64,000 nt of DNA from Opitutia bacterium UBA953. Lineage in GTDB: Bacteria; Verrucomicrobiota; Verrucomicrobiia; Opitutales; UBA953. A program made the position numbers and the translations under genes. Below the pieces are notes generated by a model. The model was not told the origin of the DNA, searched no databases, and saw only the letters and a program-made list of their open reading frames with translations. The stretch lies in assembly GCA_002293125.1 (NCBI GenBank), contig DBCR01000004.1, positions 128,676 through 192,675 on the forward strand, in the 5' to 3' direction. This document shows, piece after piece, positions 35,244-42,642 of the stretch; positions within the stretch are counted from its first letter, which is position 1, and every line of letters begins with the position of its first letter.

Positions 35244-36260
35244 ATGTTTAAGCGCTTCCCCGGGCTATTCACCCAAGCCATTGGCATCGACCTTGGCACG
35301 GCAAACACGCTTGTCTTCCTCAAGGACCGCGGCGTCGTCCTCCGCGAGCCTAGCGTCGTCGCCATCCGGACCAGCACGCGCAAGCCGATCGCCGTCGGGA
35401 ACGAGGCACGCATGATGCTCGGTCGTACCCCCGGAGATATCCAGGCGCTTCGTCCGATGAAGGACGGCGTCATCGCCGACTTCGAGATCAGCGAGCACAT
35501 GCTCCGCTACTTCATCGGCAAGGTCGCCCGTAAATCCCTCTTCACGAATCTCACCGTCGTCGTGGCCGTGCCCTATGGCATCACCGCCGTCGAGCGTCGC
35601 GCCGTCATGGATTCGGCTTACCGTGCCGGCGCCGATGACGTCATCACCATCCCTGAGCCGGTCGCTTCCGCCATCGGTGTCGGTCTGCCGGTCGAAGAAC
35701 CCACGGGCTCGATGATCGTCGACATCGGCGGTGGCACCACCGAGGTGGCCGTCCTTTCCCTCGGCGGCATCGTGCATGCCCGCTCTATCCGTGTCGGCGG
35801 CGACGAGTTCGACATGTCGATCATCAAGTATATCCGCAACTCGTACAATCTCATCATTGGCGAACGCACCGCGGAAGAGATCAAAATCAAGATCGGCTCG
35901 GCTTACGCGCTCGAACAAGAGCTCACTTTCGAAGTCAAGGGACGCGATAATGTCACCGGTCTTCCTCGCCAGCTCCACCTCACCTCCCAGGAGGTCCGTG
36001 AAGCTATGGCCGACAATATCAATCTCATCATCGAGGCCATCAAGGGCTCCTTGGAGCGCATCCCCCCGGAACTTTCGGCAGACCTCGTCGACCGTGGCAT
36101 CGTGCTTGCCGGCGGCGGCTCGCTCATTCGCAAGATCGACCGCGCCATCTCCGAAGCCACCGGCCTGCCGGTCTTCGTGGCCGAAGACCCCCTCTGTGCC
36201 GTCGTCAACGGAACCGGCAAGATCCTCGCGAACTCCTCCCGCTGGAGCGGTCGAGACTAA
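35244..36260 (+). CDS. mreB: Rod shape-determining protein MreB
   Basis: A 338-residue bacterial actin that forms membrane-associated filaments directing lateral wall synthesis. Phosphate 1 motif IDLGTANTLVFL at residues 14-25, phosphate 2 DIGGGTTEVAV near 159, adenosine motif LAGGGSLIRKID near 290. N-terminal MFKRFPGLF is an amphipathic membrane anchor type. It is the first gene of a four-gene cluster with mreC 24 bases downstream, then mreD and the PBP2 gene. It supports a rod or curved cell shape. Confidence 0.96.
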   Translation: MFKRFPGLFTQAIGIDLGTANTLVFLKDRGVVLREPSVVAIRTSTRKPIAVGNEARMMLGRTPGDIQALRPMKDGVIADFEISEHMLRYFIGKVARKSLFTNLTVVVAVPYGITAVERRAVMDSAYRAGADDVITIPEPVASAIGVGLPVEEPTGSMIVDIGGGTTEVAVLSLGGIVHARSIRVGGDEFDMSIIKYIRNSYNLIIGERTAEEIKIKIGSAYALEQELTFEVKGRDNVTGLPRQLHLTSQEVREAMADNINLIIEAIKGSLERIPPELSADLVDRGIVLAGGGSLIRKIDRAISEATGLPVFVAEDPLCAVVNGTGKILANSSRWSGRD

Positions 36261-36284
36261 TCCCCGTTCGCGGGCCGACCCGCC

Positions 36285-37160
36285 ATGGACCAGAATCGTC
36301 AAGGCGCCCGCGCCTCTTATGTCGCCCTAGCGGTCTTCGTGGCGCTGTGGATACTCGCCCCGAGCGCCGTCCGGCGTTTCAATCGCGAAGCGTTCGTCGA
36401 GTTCCAGGCCCCCGCCCTTCACCTTCTCGGCAAATCCCGCGACCTAGCGACCTTCTGGGAGAAGAAGAGCCGTAGCGTCGAGGAGATGGCCGCCGCCGGT
36501 CGCGACCTTGCCCGCGTCAATGCCGCCTTGGAAATCCAGATCAATAAGTTCGAAGATATCCGCCGTGAGAACGTCCGGCTACGCGAGATCACCCATTATA
36601 ACGTCCCCGCGGAGTATATGTCCGTCGTCGCCCGCGTCGCGACCCGCGACAGCTCTTCCTGGTGGCAGCGCATCGTCATTCGCAAGGGGCGCAACGACGG
36701 CATTCGACCCGGCGCTCCGGTCGTCTTCGGTAATACGGTCGTCGGTCGCGTGACCGCCGTCCACCTCACCACCAGCGAAATCGACCTCGTCACCAGCCCG
36801 GGCTTCCGCTGCACGGCCTACCTCGAAGGCGATGATCAGAATCATATCGTCCTCGTGAACGGCGTGGCCTCCAACTCCCTCGGCACCGCCAAGGCCCGCG
36901 TCAGCGTCATTCCGCGCGACTACTCGATACCGGCGGGACAGCCGGCACGCGTCTTCACCACAGGGATGGGCGGAGTGTTCCCCAGCCGACTGATACTAGG
37001 CTATCTCGATGGTGGCACCTACGCCACGCAGGTGGGCAATTTCAAGGAAAGCCTCCTCGTGCCCTCGCGCGACCTTTACAACCTGCAGGAAGTCTCCGTC
37101 CTCGTTCCGCTGCATCAGAATCCGGGCGAGGCCCTGATGCAGGGCGATCAATTCCAGTGA
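36285..37160 (+). CDS. mreC: Rod shape-determining protein MreC
   Basis: A 291-residue single-pass membrane protein. A membrane segment follows the N-terminus (YVALAVFVALWILAPSA, residues about 12-28), then a coiled coil at about 65-110 (heptad-rich VEEMAAAGRDLARVNAALE), then a beta-barrel domain of the MreC type with APVVFGNTVVGRVTAVH and IDLVTSPGFRCTAYL. MreC couples MreB to PBP2 in the periplasm. Its TGA overlaps a GTG that could start mreD, so these are probably translationally coupled. Confidence 0.92.
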   Translation: MDQNRQGARASYVALAVFVALWILAPSAVRRFNREAFVEFQAPALHLLGKSRDLATFWEKKSRSVEEMAAAGRDLARVNAALEIQINKFEDIRRENVRLREITHYNVPAEYMSVVARVATRDSSSWWQRIVIRKGRNDGIRPGAPVVFGNTVVGRVTAVHLTTSEIDLVTSPGFRCTAYLEGDDQNHIVLVNGVASNSLGTAKARVSVIPRDYSIPAGQPARVFTTGMGGVFPSRLILGYLDGGTYATQVGNFKESLLVPSRDLYNLQEVSVLVPLHQNPGEALMQGDQFQ

Positions 37161-37162
37161 CC

Positions 37163-37675
37163 ATGGGCTGGGCCTGGCTGATCCTGCTGCTTGCGACCTA
37201 CCCCTGGTTGCTCGGCGCCGACTTAGCCTCGGATGCCTTGGCGTCCTCTTCGCTCATCTTCTTCCTCTCCGGCACCTGCCTCGTCGCGCCTTGTCGGCGA
37301 CTGAAGCGGTGGCAGGCGGTTCTTTTCGCCGCCTGCCTCGGGTTTCTATTCGAAGCCAGGCGTCCGATTCCGGACGGCGTGCTCGCCTTGTCCTTGGTCG
37401 CGATCGCGATCTTTCTTTCGTCCAATCGCCAGCTGCTACGCAATACTCCCGGCATGCTCCGCGCCGCCGCCGTGGTCAATGTCAGCTGCTGTCTCATCTG
37501 GTTCCTCGCGTCATCCTATGGTTCGCCAAGCCCTGCCACGGACCTAGCTGGGCAACTTTTCCTTCAGTTACTACTCGCAGGCATCGTTGGCACGATCGGC
37601 CTGCTTCCCATCGCGCTGACCCAGAACGCCGTCCTGGATCGTCTAAGCATTCCTCCGGCCCCCGATAACCCATGA
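37163..37675 (+). CDS. mreD: MreD-like membrane protein
   Basis: A 170-residue hydrophobic protein with about five membrane segments, lying between mreC and the PBP2 gene as mreD does. Sequence identity to MreD is not obvious to the eye, and the call rests on size, topology and position. The start was taken as ATG at 37163; a GTG at 37157 overlapping the mreC stop is an alternative. Its TGA overlaps the next gene as ATGA, so PBP2 translation is likely coupled. MreD interacts with MreC and the elongasome. Confidence 0.75.
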   Translation: MGWAWLILLLATYPWLLGADLASDALASSSLIFFLSGTCLVAPCRRLKRWQAVLFAACLGFLFEARRPIPDGVLALSLVAIAIFLSSNRQLLRNTPGMLRAAAVVNVSCCLIWFLASSYGSPSPATDLAGQLFLQLLLAGIVGTIGLLPIALTQNAVLDRLSIPPAPDNP

Positions 37676-39780
37676 AGGAATCCTCTGATACGCGCGTGCT
37701 TCCATCGACCCCGGTCGACCGGCTGCGTCTCTACGGCGTCTTCTTCTTTTTCTTCGCCGGTTTTCTCTATGTGATCGGCGGACTGGTGTACCGCCAGCTC
37801 ATCCAGTCCAACGACCTCAAGGAACAGTCGGACACCCAGAGCCGTCGCGTCGTGTTGCGCCCTCCGGCCCGCGGTCGCATCTATGATCGCAACGGCTTCC
37901 CTTTGGTCGACAACCGCGCCCGCTGGAGCGTCAAGGCCGATCTCGCGTCGCTGCAAAAGGAATTTCGGGCGGAATACCTCCGTCTCCTCGCGGCGGAGAA
38001 AGCTCGCGAGGCCGTGAGCATCGACCGCGAGAAGCTGATGGAAGATGCGCGGGTGCGGGTGTTGCAAGGCTGGCTCAACAAGGTCTGGTTCGTCATCGAC
38101 GAGACGAACCGTAATACCAAGGGACGCAATTGGGTCGCCAAGCTGACCCCGGTCACCGCTCCGGCCGAACGGCAGATCAACATCGACGAGCTCCGCAAGC
38201 ATCTTCGCGAGCGACGTGCCCTCCCCTTCACCCTCGTGAATGATCTCGCCTTCCCGGGGGCGGGTCAGGCGCTGACCGCGGACGACGGCACCAAGTCCGT
38301 CGCGCGGTTCATCGAGCAGTTCCCTGTGGAAGGGCCGATCCGCCTCGATCAGGACAATGTCCGGACCTACCCCTATGGCCCCATGGCGGCGCACGTCCTA
38401 GGTTACGTCAAGGATACCGACATGCTGCCGGATAACGTGGATGACATCTCGGAGGTCCGCGTCGAATCGATGCAGAGGCTTCGCTACACCGGCAAGACGG
38501 GCGCGGCCGGCGTCGAACTCAGTTACAATAACATCCTCAGCGGTCGCAGCGGCTGGGAACTTTGGACCAAGACTTCCTCGGGGTATAATCAGACCCGCTT
38601 GAAGTTCAGTGAACCTGAGCAAGGGGGTAACGTAATGCTTTCAATTGACTATCGCATCCAGCAAGCGACGGAAAGCGCGCTTGGAAAGCTCAAGGACCCA
38701 CAGGGTAATCTCCTGCCCGCCGCCGCCGTGATGATCGATGTCCATAGCGGCGAGATCTTGTCCCTCGCGAGCCAGCCTTCGTTCGATCCTAACCGTCTGG
38801 CCGATCGGGTGTCGTCCAAATATTACGATGAGATCGAGAAAACCGGCGGCTGGCTGAATAGAGCAACTCAAGGCCTCTACCCGCCCGGTTCGACCTTCAA
38901 GGTCATCACGGCTACCGCTGGTATGCGCAAGAAGGTCGTCGACTGGGACGACGTCCTTGATTGCGGGCCTTTCTTCAGGGTCGGTAATCGGGATTACCCA
39001 GAGCACGAGCCGGTGGGCTACGGCGAGGTGAACCTCGACAAGATGCTCGCGGTTTCTTGCAACGTCTGGAACTACCAGGTCGGCCTGCGTACGGGCATCG
39101 AAGCGCTCGCCGCCGAATCTCGGCGTTTCGGGCTGGACGCGCCTCTGTTGCAAACCATCAGCGACATGGAGACGGGCGGCCTGCCGATGACGGAATTGCC
39201 TTACGCGGCCAGTCGCGGCCTCGTCGTGCCGGATCGCGCCTACAAGCTGCGGATCGGCGCCGGCGCCTGGAACGACGGCGACACGGCTAATCTTTCCATC
39301 GGCCAAGGCTATCTTCTCACCACCCCCTTGCACATGGCATGCGTCGCGGCTTCCATCGCCCGTGGCGAGACTCGCACCGTTCCGTCCATCATCCATTCAC
39401 AGGAGCGTACTGGTCGTCATATCGGCTCCGTGCCTATCGGCCTTAACGCCGACCAGCTCGAAGCCCTGCGCGGTGGCATGGTGCGCTGCGTCGAAGAAGG
39501 CACGGCCCGGGTCGCGCGCATCCCTGGCCTGCCTTATGCCGGCAAGACCGGCACGTCGGAATATTTCAAGAAAGGCGAGAAGGCTCACCTTGCTTGGATG
39601 ATCGGCTACGCCCCGGCCGATCACCCGGTCGTCGCTTTTGCGGTGCTGGTGGAAGGCCAGACGGACACCAACACCTGGGGCGGCAAAACGGCTGGTCCCG
39701 TGGCGAAGGAGATGCTCGAGACCTGGTGGCCGATCGCGGTGAAGGCGAACCAGGACGAAAATTCCAAGGCGCCCCGTTAA
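37672..39780 (+). CDS. mrdA: Penicillin-binding protein 2 (elongasome transpeptidase)
   Basis: A 702-residue class B PBP. One membrane segment (residues about 21-41) is followed by the PBP dimer domain with RGRIYDRNGFPLVDN, and then the transpeptidase domain with nucleophile Ser407 in GSTFK, S462-C-N, and K625-T-G in AGKTGTSEYF. It crosslinks the wall during elongation with MreBCD. There is a long linker at about residues 85-200 beyond the E. coli protein, which is 633 residues. It is the last gene of the mre cluster; rodA is not adjacent. Its TAA overlaps the stop of the convergent L,D-transpeptidase gene. Confidence 0.93.
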   Translation: MKESSDTRVLPSTPVDRLRLYGVFFFFFAGFLYVIGGLVYRQLIQSNDLKEQSDTQSRRVVLRPPARGRIYDRNGFPLVDNRARWSVKADLASLQKEFRAEYLRLLAAEKAREAVSIDREKLMEDARVRVLQGWLNKVWFVIDETNRNTKGRNWVAKLTPVTAPAERQINIDELRKHLRERRALPFTLVNDLAFPGAGQALTADDGTKSVARFIEQFPVEGPIRLDQDNVRTYPYGPMAAHVLGYVKDTDMLPDNVDDISEVRVESMQRLRYTGKTGAAGVELSYNNILSGRSGWELWTKTSSGYNQTRLKFSEPEQGGNVMLSIDYRIQQATESALGKLKDPQGNLLPAAAVMIDVHSGEILSLASQPSFDPNRLADRVSSKYYDEIEKTGGWLNRATQGLYPPGSTFKVITATAGMRKKVVDWDDVLDCGPFFRVGNRDYPEHEPVGYGEVNLDKMLAVSCNVWNYQVGLRTGIEALAAESRRFGLDAPLLQTISDMETGGLPMTELPYAASRGLVVPDRAYKLRIGAGAWNDGDTANLSIGQGYLLTTPLHMACVAASIARGETRTVPSIIHSQERTGRHIGSVPIGLNADQLEALRGGMVRCVEEGTARVARIPGLPYAGKTGTSEYFKKGEKAHLAWMIGYAPADHPVVAFAVLVEGQTDTNTWGGKTAGPVAKEMLETWWPIAVKANQDENSKAPR

Positions 39781-40337
39781 TCCCTGATCAGCACCCGTGT
39801 GCCGACCGGGACGAGGTCGAAGAGGCGAATCACATCCGTATCGGAAAGCAGGACGCAGCCATGGCTATTCGGCTGGCCTAACTTGGCGACTTGGTTCGTG
39901 CCATGGATGTAGACGAAACGTCGGCGCGTATCGACGACCTTGCCATCGGCCGCGACCCCTTGGTTGTGGCCAGGCTCCAGTCCTTCCAGCCAGAGGATAC
40001 GCGAGGTGATAAGATTATCCTCGGGCGCGGCCCACTCGGAGGCGAGCTTCCCCGTCGACTGACGGGCCTTAAAGACCGTGCCCGGGACGGCGCCCTCCCC
40101 GATCTTCTCTCCGACCTGGTGAAGTCCGTCCGGGGTCTGGTGAGAATCTTCGACGCAGCCACGACCAGCCCGGGCGGTGCTGACGACGTAGGTTTCGCAA
40201 TCCTGACCACGGATATGCCAGAGTTTTTGCTGGTCAATCGACACAACGATGCAATCTTCCGCAGAAGGTAGGCCCAGCCCTTTCAGGCGTTCGGTCACCT
40301 CTTTCTTCAAACCTAACTCGAACTCAGAACATGGCAT
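39777..40337 (-). CDS. YkuD-domain L,D-transpeptidase without a recognisable signal peptide
   Basis: A 186-residue protein. The YkuD catalytic signature is near the C-terminus: YIHGTN, then NSHGCVLLSDTDVIRLFDLV, with nucleophile Cys161 and His159; this S-H-G-C followed by Val-Leu-Leu replaces the more usual Val-Arg. Substrates would be tetrapeptide stems for 3-3 crosslinks or lipoprotein attachment. No signal peptide or membrane segment is seen, which is odd for a periplasmic enzyme. The listed start (ATG at 40337) overlaps the divergent asd start by 7 bases; a GTG at 40298 preceded by AAGAAAGAG is a good alternative and would remove the overlap. Confidence 0.82.
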   Translation of the reverse strand: MPCSEFELGLKKEVTERLKGLGLPSAEDCIVVSIDQQKLWHIRGQDCETYVVSTARAGRGCVEDSHQTPDGLHQVGEKIGEGAVPGTVFKARQSTGKLASEWAAPEDNLITSRILWLEGLEPGHNQGVAADGKVVDTRRRFVYIHGTNQVAKLGQPNSHGCVLLSDTDVIRLFDLVPVGTRVLIRD

Positions 40338-41350
40338 ATCGTATCGGCATCGTGGGCGTGACAGGCGCGGTGGGTCAAGAACTGCTGGCGCTCATGGCCA
40401 AGCGGAACTTCCCCGTGGCCGAACTCCGTCCCCTGGCTTCGGCCCGTTCGGCCGGCACCAAGGTCACCTACGGCGGCAAGGAATGGACCGTCCAAGAAGC
40501 CAAGCCAGAAGCCTTCGAAGGCCTCGATTTTGCCATCTTCAGCGCCGGCGGCTCGATCTCCCTCGCCCTTGCCCCCGAAGCCGCAAAGCGCGGTTGCATT
40601 GTCATCGATAATAGCTCCGCCTTCCGCATGTTTCCGGACGTCCCACTGGTCGTCCCGGAGATCAACGCCCATCACCTAGCCCACCATAAGGGCATCATCG
40701 CCAACCCGAACTGCTCGACGGCCATCGCCCTGATGGGTCTCTACCCGCTGCATCAGGCTTTCGGACTCAAGCGCTTCTTCGCCTCCACCTATCAGGCCGT
40801 CTCCGGCACTGGCGCCGAAGCGATGCGCGAACTTGACGCCCAAGCCCGCGCCTGGGCCAAGGGCGAGACCCTCGCTCCGAAGGTCTACCCGCACACCATC
40901 AACTTCAACGTCATCCCCCAGGTCGACTCGTTCCTCGAGGACGGCTACACGAAGGAAGAAATGAAGATGCTGAATGAAGGTCGCAAGATCATGGATCTCC
41001 CGGACCTCAAGGTCACGACCACTTGTGTCCGCGTCCCGGTTTTCCGCGCCCACTCGATCGCCATCAGCGCCGAGTTCGAGAAGCCCGTCGACATCGCCGC
41101 CGCCCGTAAGGCCATCACCGCCTTTCCTGGCGCCGAACTCTGCGACGACCCCGCGAACAAGAAGTATCCGATGCCTCTCGATTACGCGGGCAAGGAAAAG
41201 TGCGGCGTCGGTCGCCTGCGCAAGGACACCCTCTTCGACAACGGCATCTCTCTCTGGATCTCCGGTGACCAGCTCTGGAAGGGCGCGGCGCTCAACGCGA
41301 TCCAGATCGCCGAAGCGCTGCACGCCCAGGGTCGCCTGGCTCGTAAATAA
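40331..41350 (+). CDS. asd: Aspartate-semialdehyde dehydrogenase
   Basis: A 339-residue NADPH enzyme that reduces aspartyl phosphate to the semialdehyde, feeding lysine, diaminopimelate, threonine and methionine. GVTGAVGQE at residues 8-16 is the nucleotide loop, the catalytic cysteine is Cys128 in NPNCSTAI, and the acid-base motif is in RVPVFRAHSIAIS. Length is typical. No Shine-Dalgarno is visible. An SpoU-type methylase gene begins 7 bases after its stop. The upstream start region overlaps that of the divergent L,D-transpeptidase gene. Confidence 0.95.
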   Translation: MAYRIGIVGVTGAVGQELLALMAKRNFPVAELRPLASARSAGTKVTYGGKEWTVQEAKPEAFEGLDFAIFSAGGSISLALAPEAAKRGCIVIDNSSAFRMFPDVPLVVPEINAHHLAHHKGIIANPNCSTAIALMGLYPLHQAFGLKRFFASTYQAVSGTGAEAMRELDAQARAWAKGETLAPKVYPHTINFNVIPQVDSFLEDGYTKEEMKMLNEGRKIMDLPDLKVTTTCVRVPVFRAHSIAISAEFEKPVDIAAARKAITAFPGAELCDDPANKKYPMPLDYAGKEKCGVGRLRKDTLFDNGISLWISGDQLWKGAALNAIQIAEALHAQGRLARK

Positions 41351-41357
41351 TCCGACC

Positions 41358-41921
41358 ATGGCCCGGAGCAACGATCGCGCCCCTCGCCACGCCGACCTCC
41401 ATCGGCCGATTCGTCAATTCGACGAAGCCGACATCCCGGCCCTCTTGAAGGACGTCAAGGATCCGCTCATCCTCGTCCTCGATGGCGTCCAGGACCCTCA
41501 CAATCTGGGCGCCTGTATCCGTAACGCCGACTGCGCCGGTTGCACCTTCGTAGTGATCACCCGGAAGAACTCAGCCCCCGTGACCGATACGGTCCGCTTG
41601 GTCGCCGTCGGCGCGGCGGAAACAATGCCCATCGTCCAGGCGAACAATCTACGCAACGCGCTGGTGAAGCTTAAGGACGCGGGCGTCTGGCTGGCGGGCA
41701 CCTCTGACCACAAGGCCAGCCAGTCGCTTTACGCCGCCAAACTGAACGGCCCGCTGGCCATCGTACTCGGCGCCGAAGGCGACGGCATCCGTCACCTGAC
41801 CGCCGAGACCTGCGACTTCCTCCTGCGTATCCCGATGCTCGGCCAGGTCCCCTGCCTCAATGTGTCCGTCTCCGCCGGAGTGTGCCTTTTCGAGGCCGTC
41901 CGTCAGCGCGGCCATCGCTGA
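41358..41921 (+). CDS. SpoU/TrmH-family RNA 2'-O-methyltransferase (RlmB-like, short form)
   Basis: A 187-residue SPOUT methyltransferase with motif 1 DGVQDPHNLGACIRNADCAG, motif 2 LVLGAEGDGIRHLT (here IVLGAEGDGI) and motif 3 IPMLGQVPCLNVSVSAGVCLFE, which forms the AdoMet trefoil knot. RlmB methylates G2251 of 23S rRNA in E. coli. This form lacks the N-terminal L30e-like RNA-binding domain of about 70 residues, so target choice may rely on other features. It starts 7 bases after asd. Whether it acts on rRNA or tRNA is not decided by sequence. Confidence 0.88.
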   Translation: MARSNDRAPRHADLHRPIRQFDEADIPALLKDVKDPLILVLDGVQDPHNLGACIRNADCAGCTFVVITRKNSAPVTDTVRLVAVGAAETMPIVQANNLRNALVKLKDAGVWLAGTSDHKASQSLYAAKLNGPLAIVLGAEGDGIRHLTAETCDFLLRIPMLGQVPCLNVSVSAGVCLFEAVRQRGHR

Positions 41922-41977
41922 GGTTCAATTTTTCTTTACCCCTCCCTCTGTGCGTGTCGTAATCGACACGTTCGGCA

Positions 41978-42049
41978 GGCCAGATAGCTCAATGGTAGAG
42001 CAGTTGACTTTTAATCAATTGGTTCCGGGTTCGAGTCCCGGTCTGGCCA
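41978..42049 (+). tRNA. tRNA-Lys (anticodon TTT)
   Basis: A 72-nucleotide cloverleaf: acceptor GGCCAGA pairs with TCTGGCC, D-loop AATGGTA, anticodon loop CTTTTAA with anticodon TTT at 42010-42012 decoding AAA (and AAG by wobble), and T-arm CCGGG-TTCGAGT-CCCGG. Discriminator is A and the CCA tail is not encoded (CTC follows). A second lysine tRNA lies 104 bases downstream. Confidence 0.97.
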
Positions 42050-42153
42050 CTCCGAACACCCGCTTTGTCCGCTACGGCCGCTCCCTGCCGATTAAAGTGC
42101 GTTTGCTCTTGAAATCCCGTCCGCGTCTTGCACTCATTCTCATCCCGCTGTCT

Positions 42154-42228
<75 letters not shown>

Positions 42229-42250
42229 GCGGGAAACCCTTTCCAAAACG

Positions 42251-42568
42251 TCAACGATCGCCTTGCAAGCGGCGGTAACGTTCGGCCATGTACGCTGCGT
42301 GGCACGGGCGGCAGTAGCTGTGATAGCTGCCGGAGGCCCGTAGCCAGTGGAACATCTGGACGGGGAGTTCTTGATCGCACTGGGCACATGCCCGGGTGGC
42401 GTTCGTCCGGCGAGCGCCCCTCAAGGCAGAACGACGACGGGCTGCCGCGCCGAGGCAAGGGCGGCAGAACGGATGAATCGCCGCCGTACCTTCAAGCCGG
42501 TGGAACAGGTCCAGGCTCTTGGATTTCTGGCAGCAGCGGCACTTCTTCTTTTGGGAGCGTTCATTCAT
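42251..42568 (-). CDS. Small protein with two tandem CxxC zinc-knuckle repeats (function unknown)
   Basis: A 105-residue basic protein starting MNERSQKKKCRCCQ. It holds two copies of one module: CRCCQ-x-SKSLDLFHRLEG-...-HPFCRPC and CAQCDQELPVQMFHWLRASG-...-HSYCRPC. Each has a CxxC pair, a Phe-containing helix start, and a C-x-x-C pair 18 to 20 residues on. This is the pattern of recombination-endonuclease-VII-type zinc hairpins, but no catalytic residues follow, so it may only bind DNA, RNA or protein. It lies on the minus strand between tRNA-Lys(CTT) and glmS, with the glmS stop convergent in sense. The start at 42568 was chosen over 42601. Confidence 0.75.
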   Translation of the reverse strand: MNERSQKKKCRCCQKSKSLDLFHRLEGTAAIHPFCRPCLGAAARRRSALRGARRTNATRACAQCDQELPVQMFHWLRASGSYHSYCRPCHAAYMAERYRRLQGDR

Positions 42569-42642
42569 GGCCCCACCAGCAAGGCTCCGCCTCAGCCCCA
42601 ATCAACGGCAAGGGTCTGAGGTCTATCGCTAAGGCCTTTCCC

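Noticed and set aside
35265..36302. 345-codon minus-strand frame opposite mreB
   Set aside because: Antisense shadow of mreB, Asp/Gly-rich with no domain.
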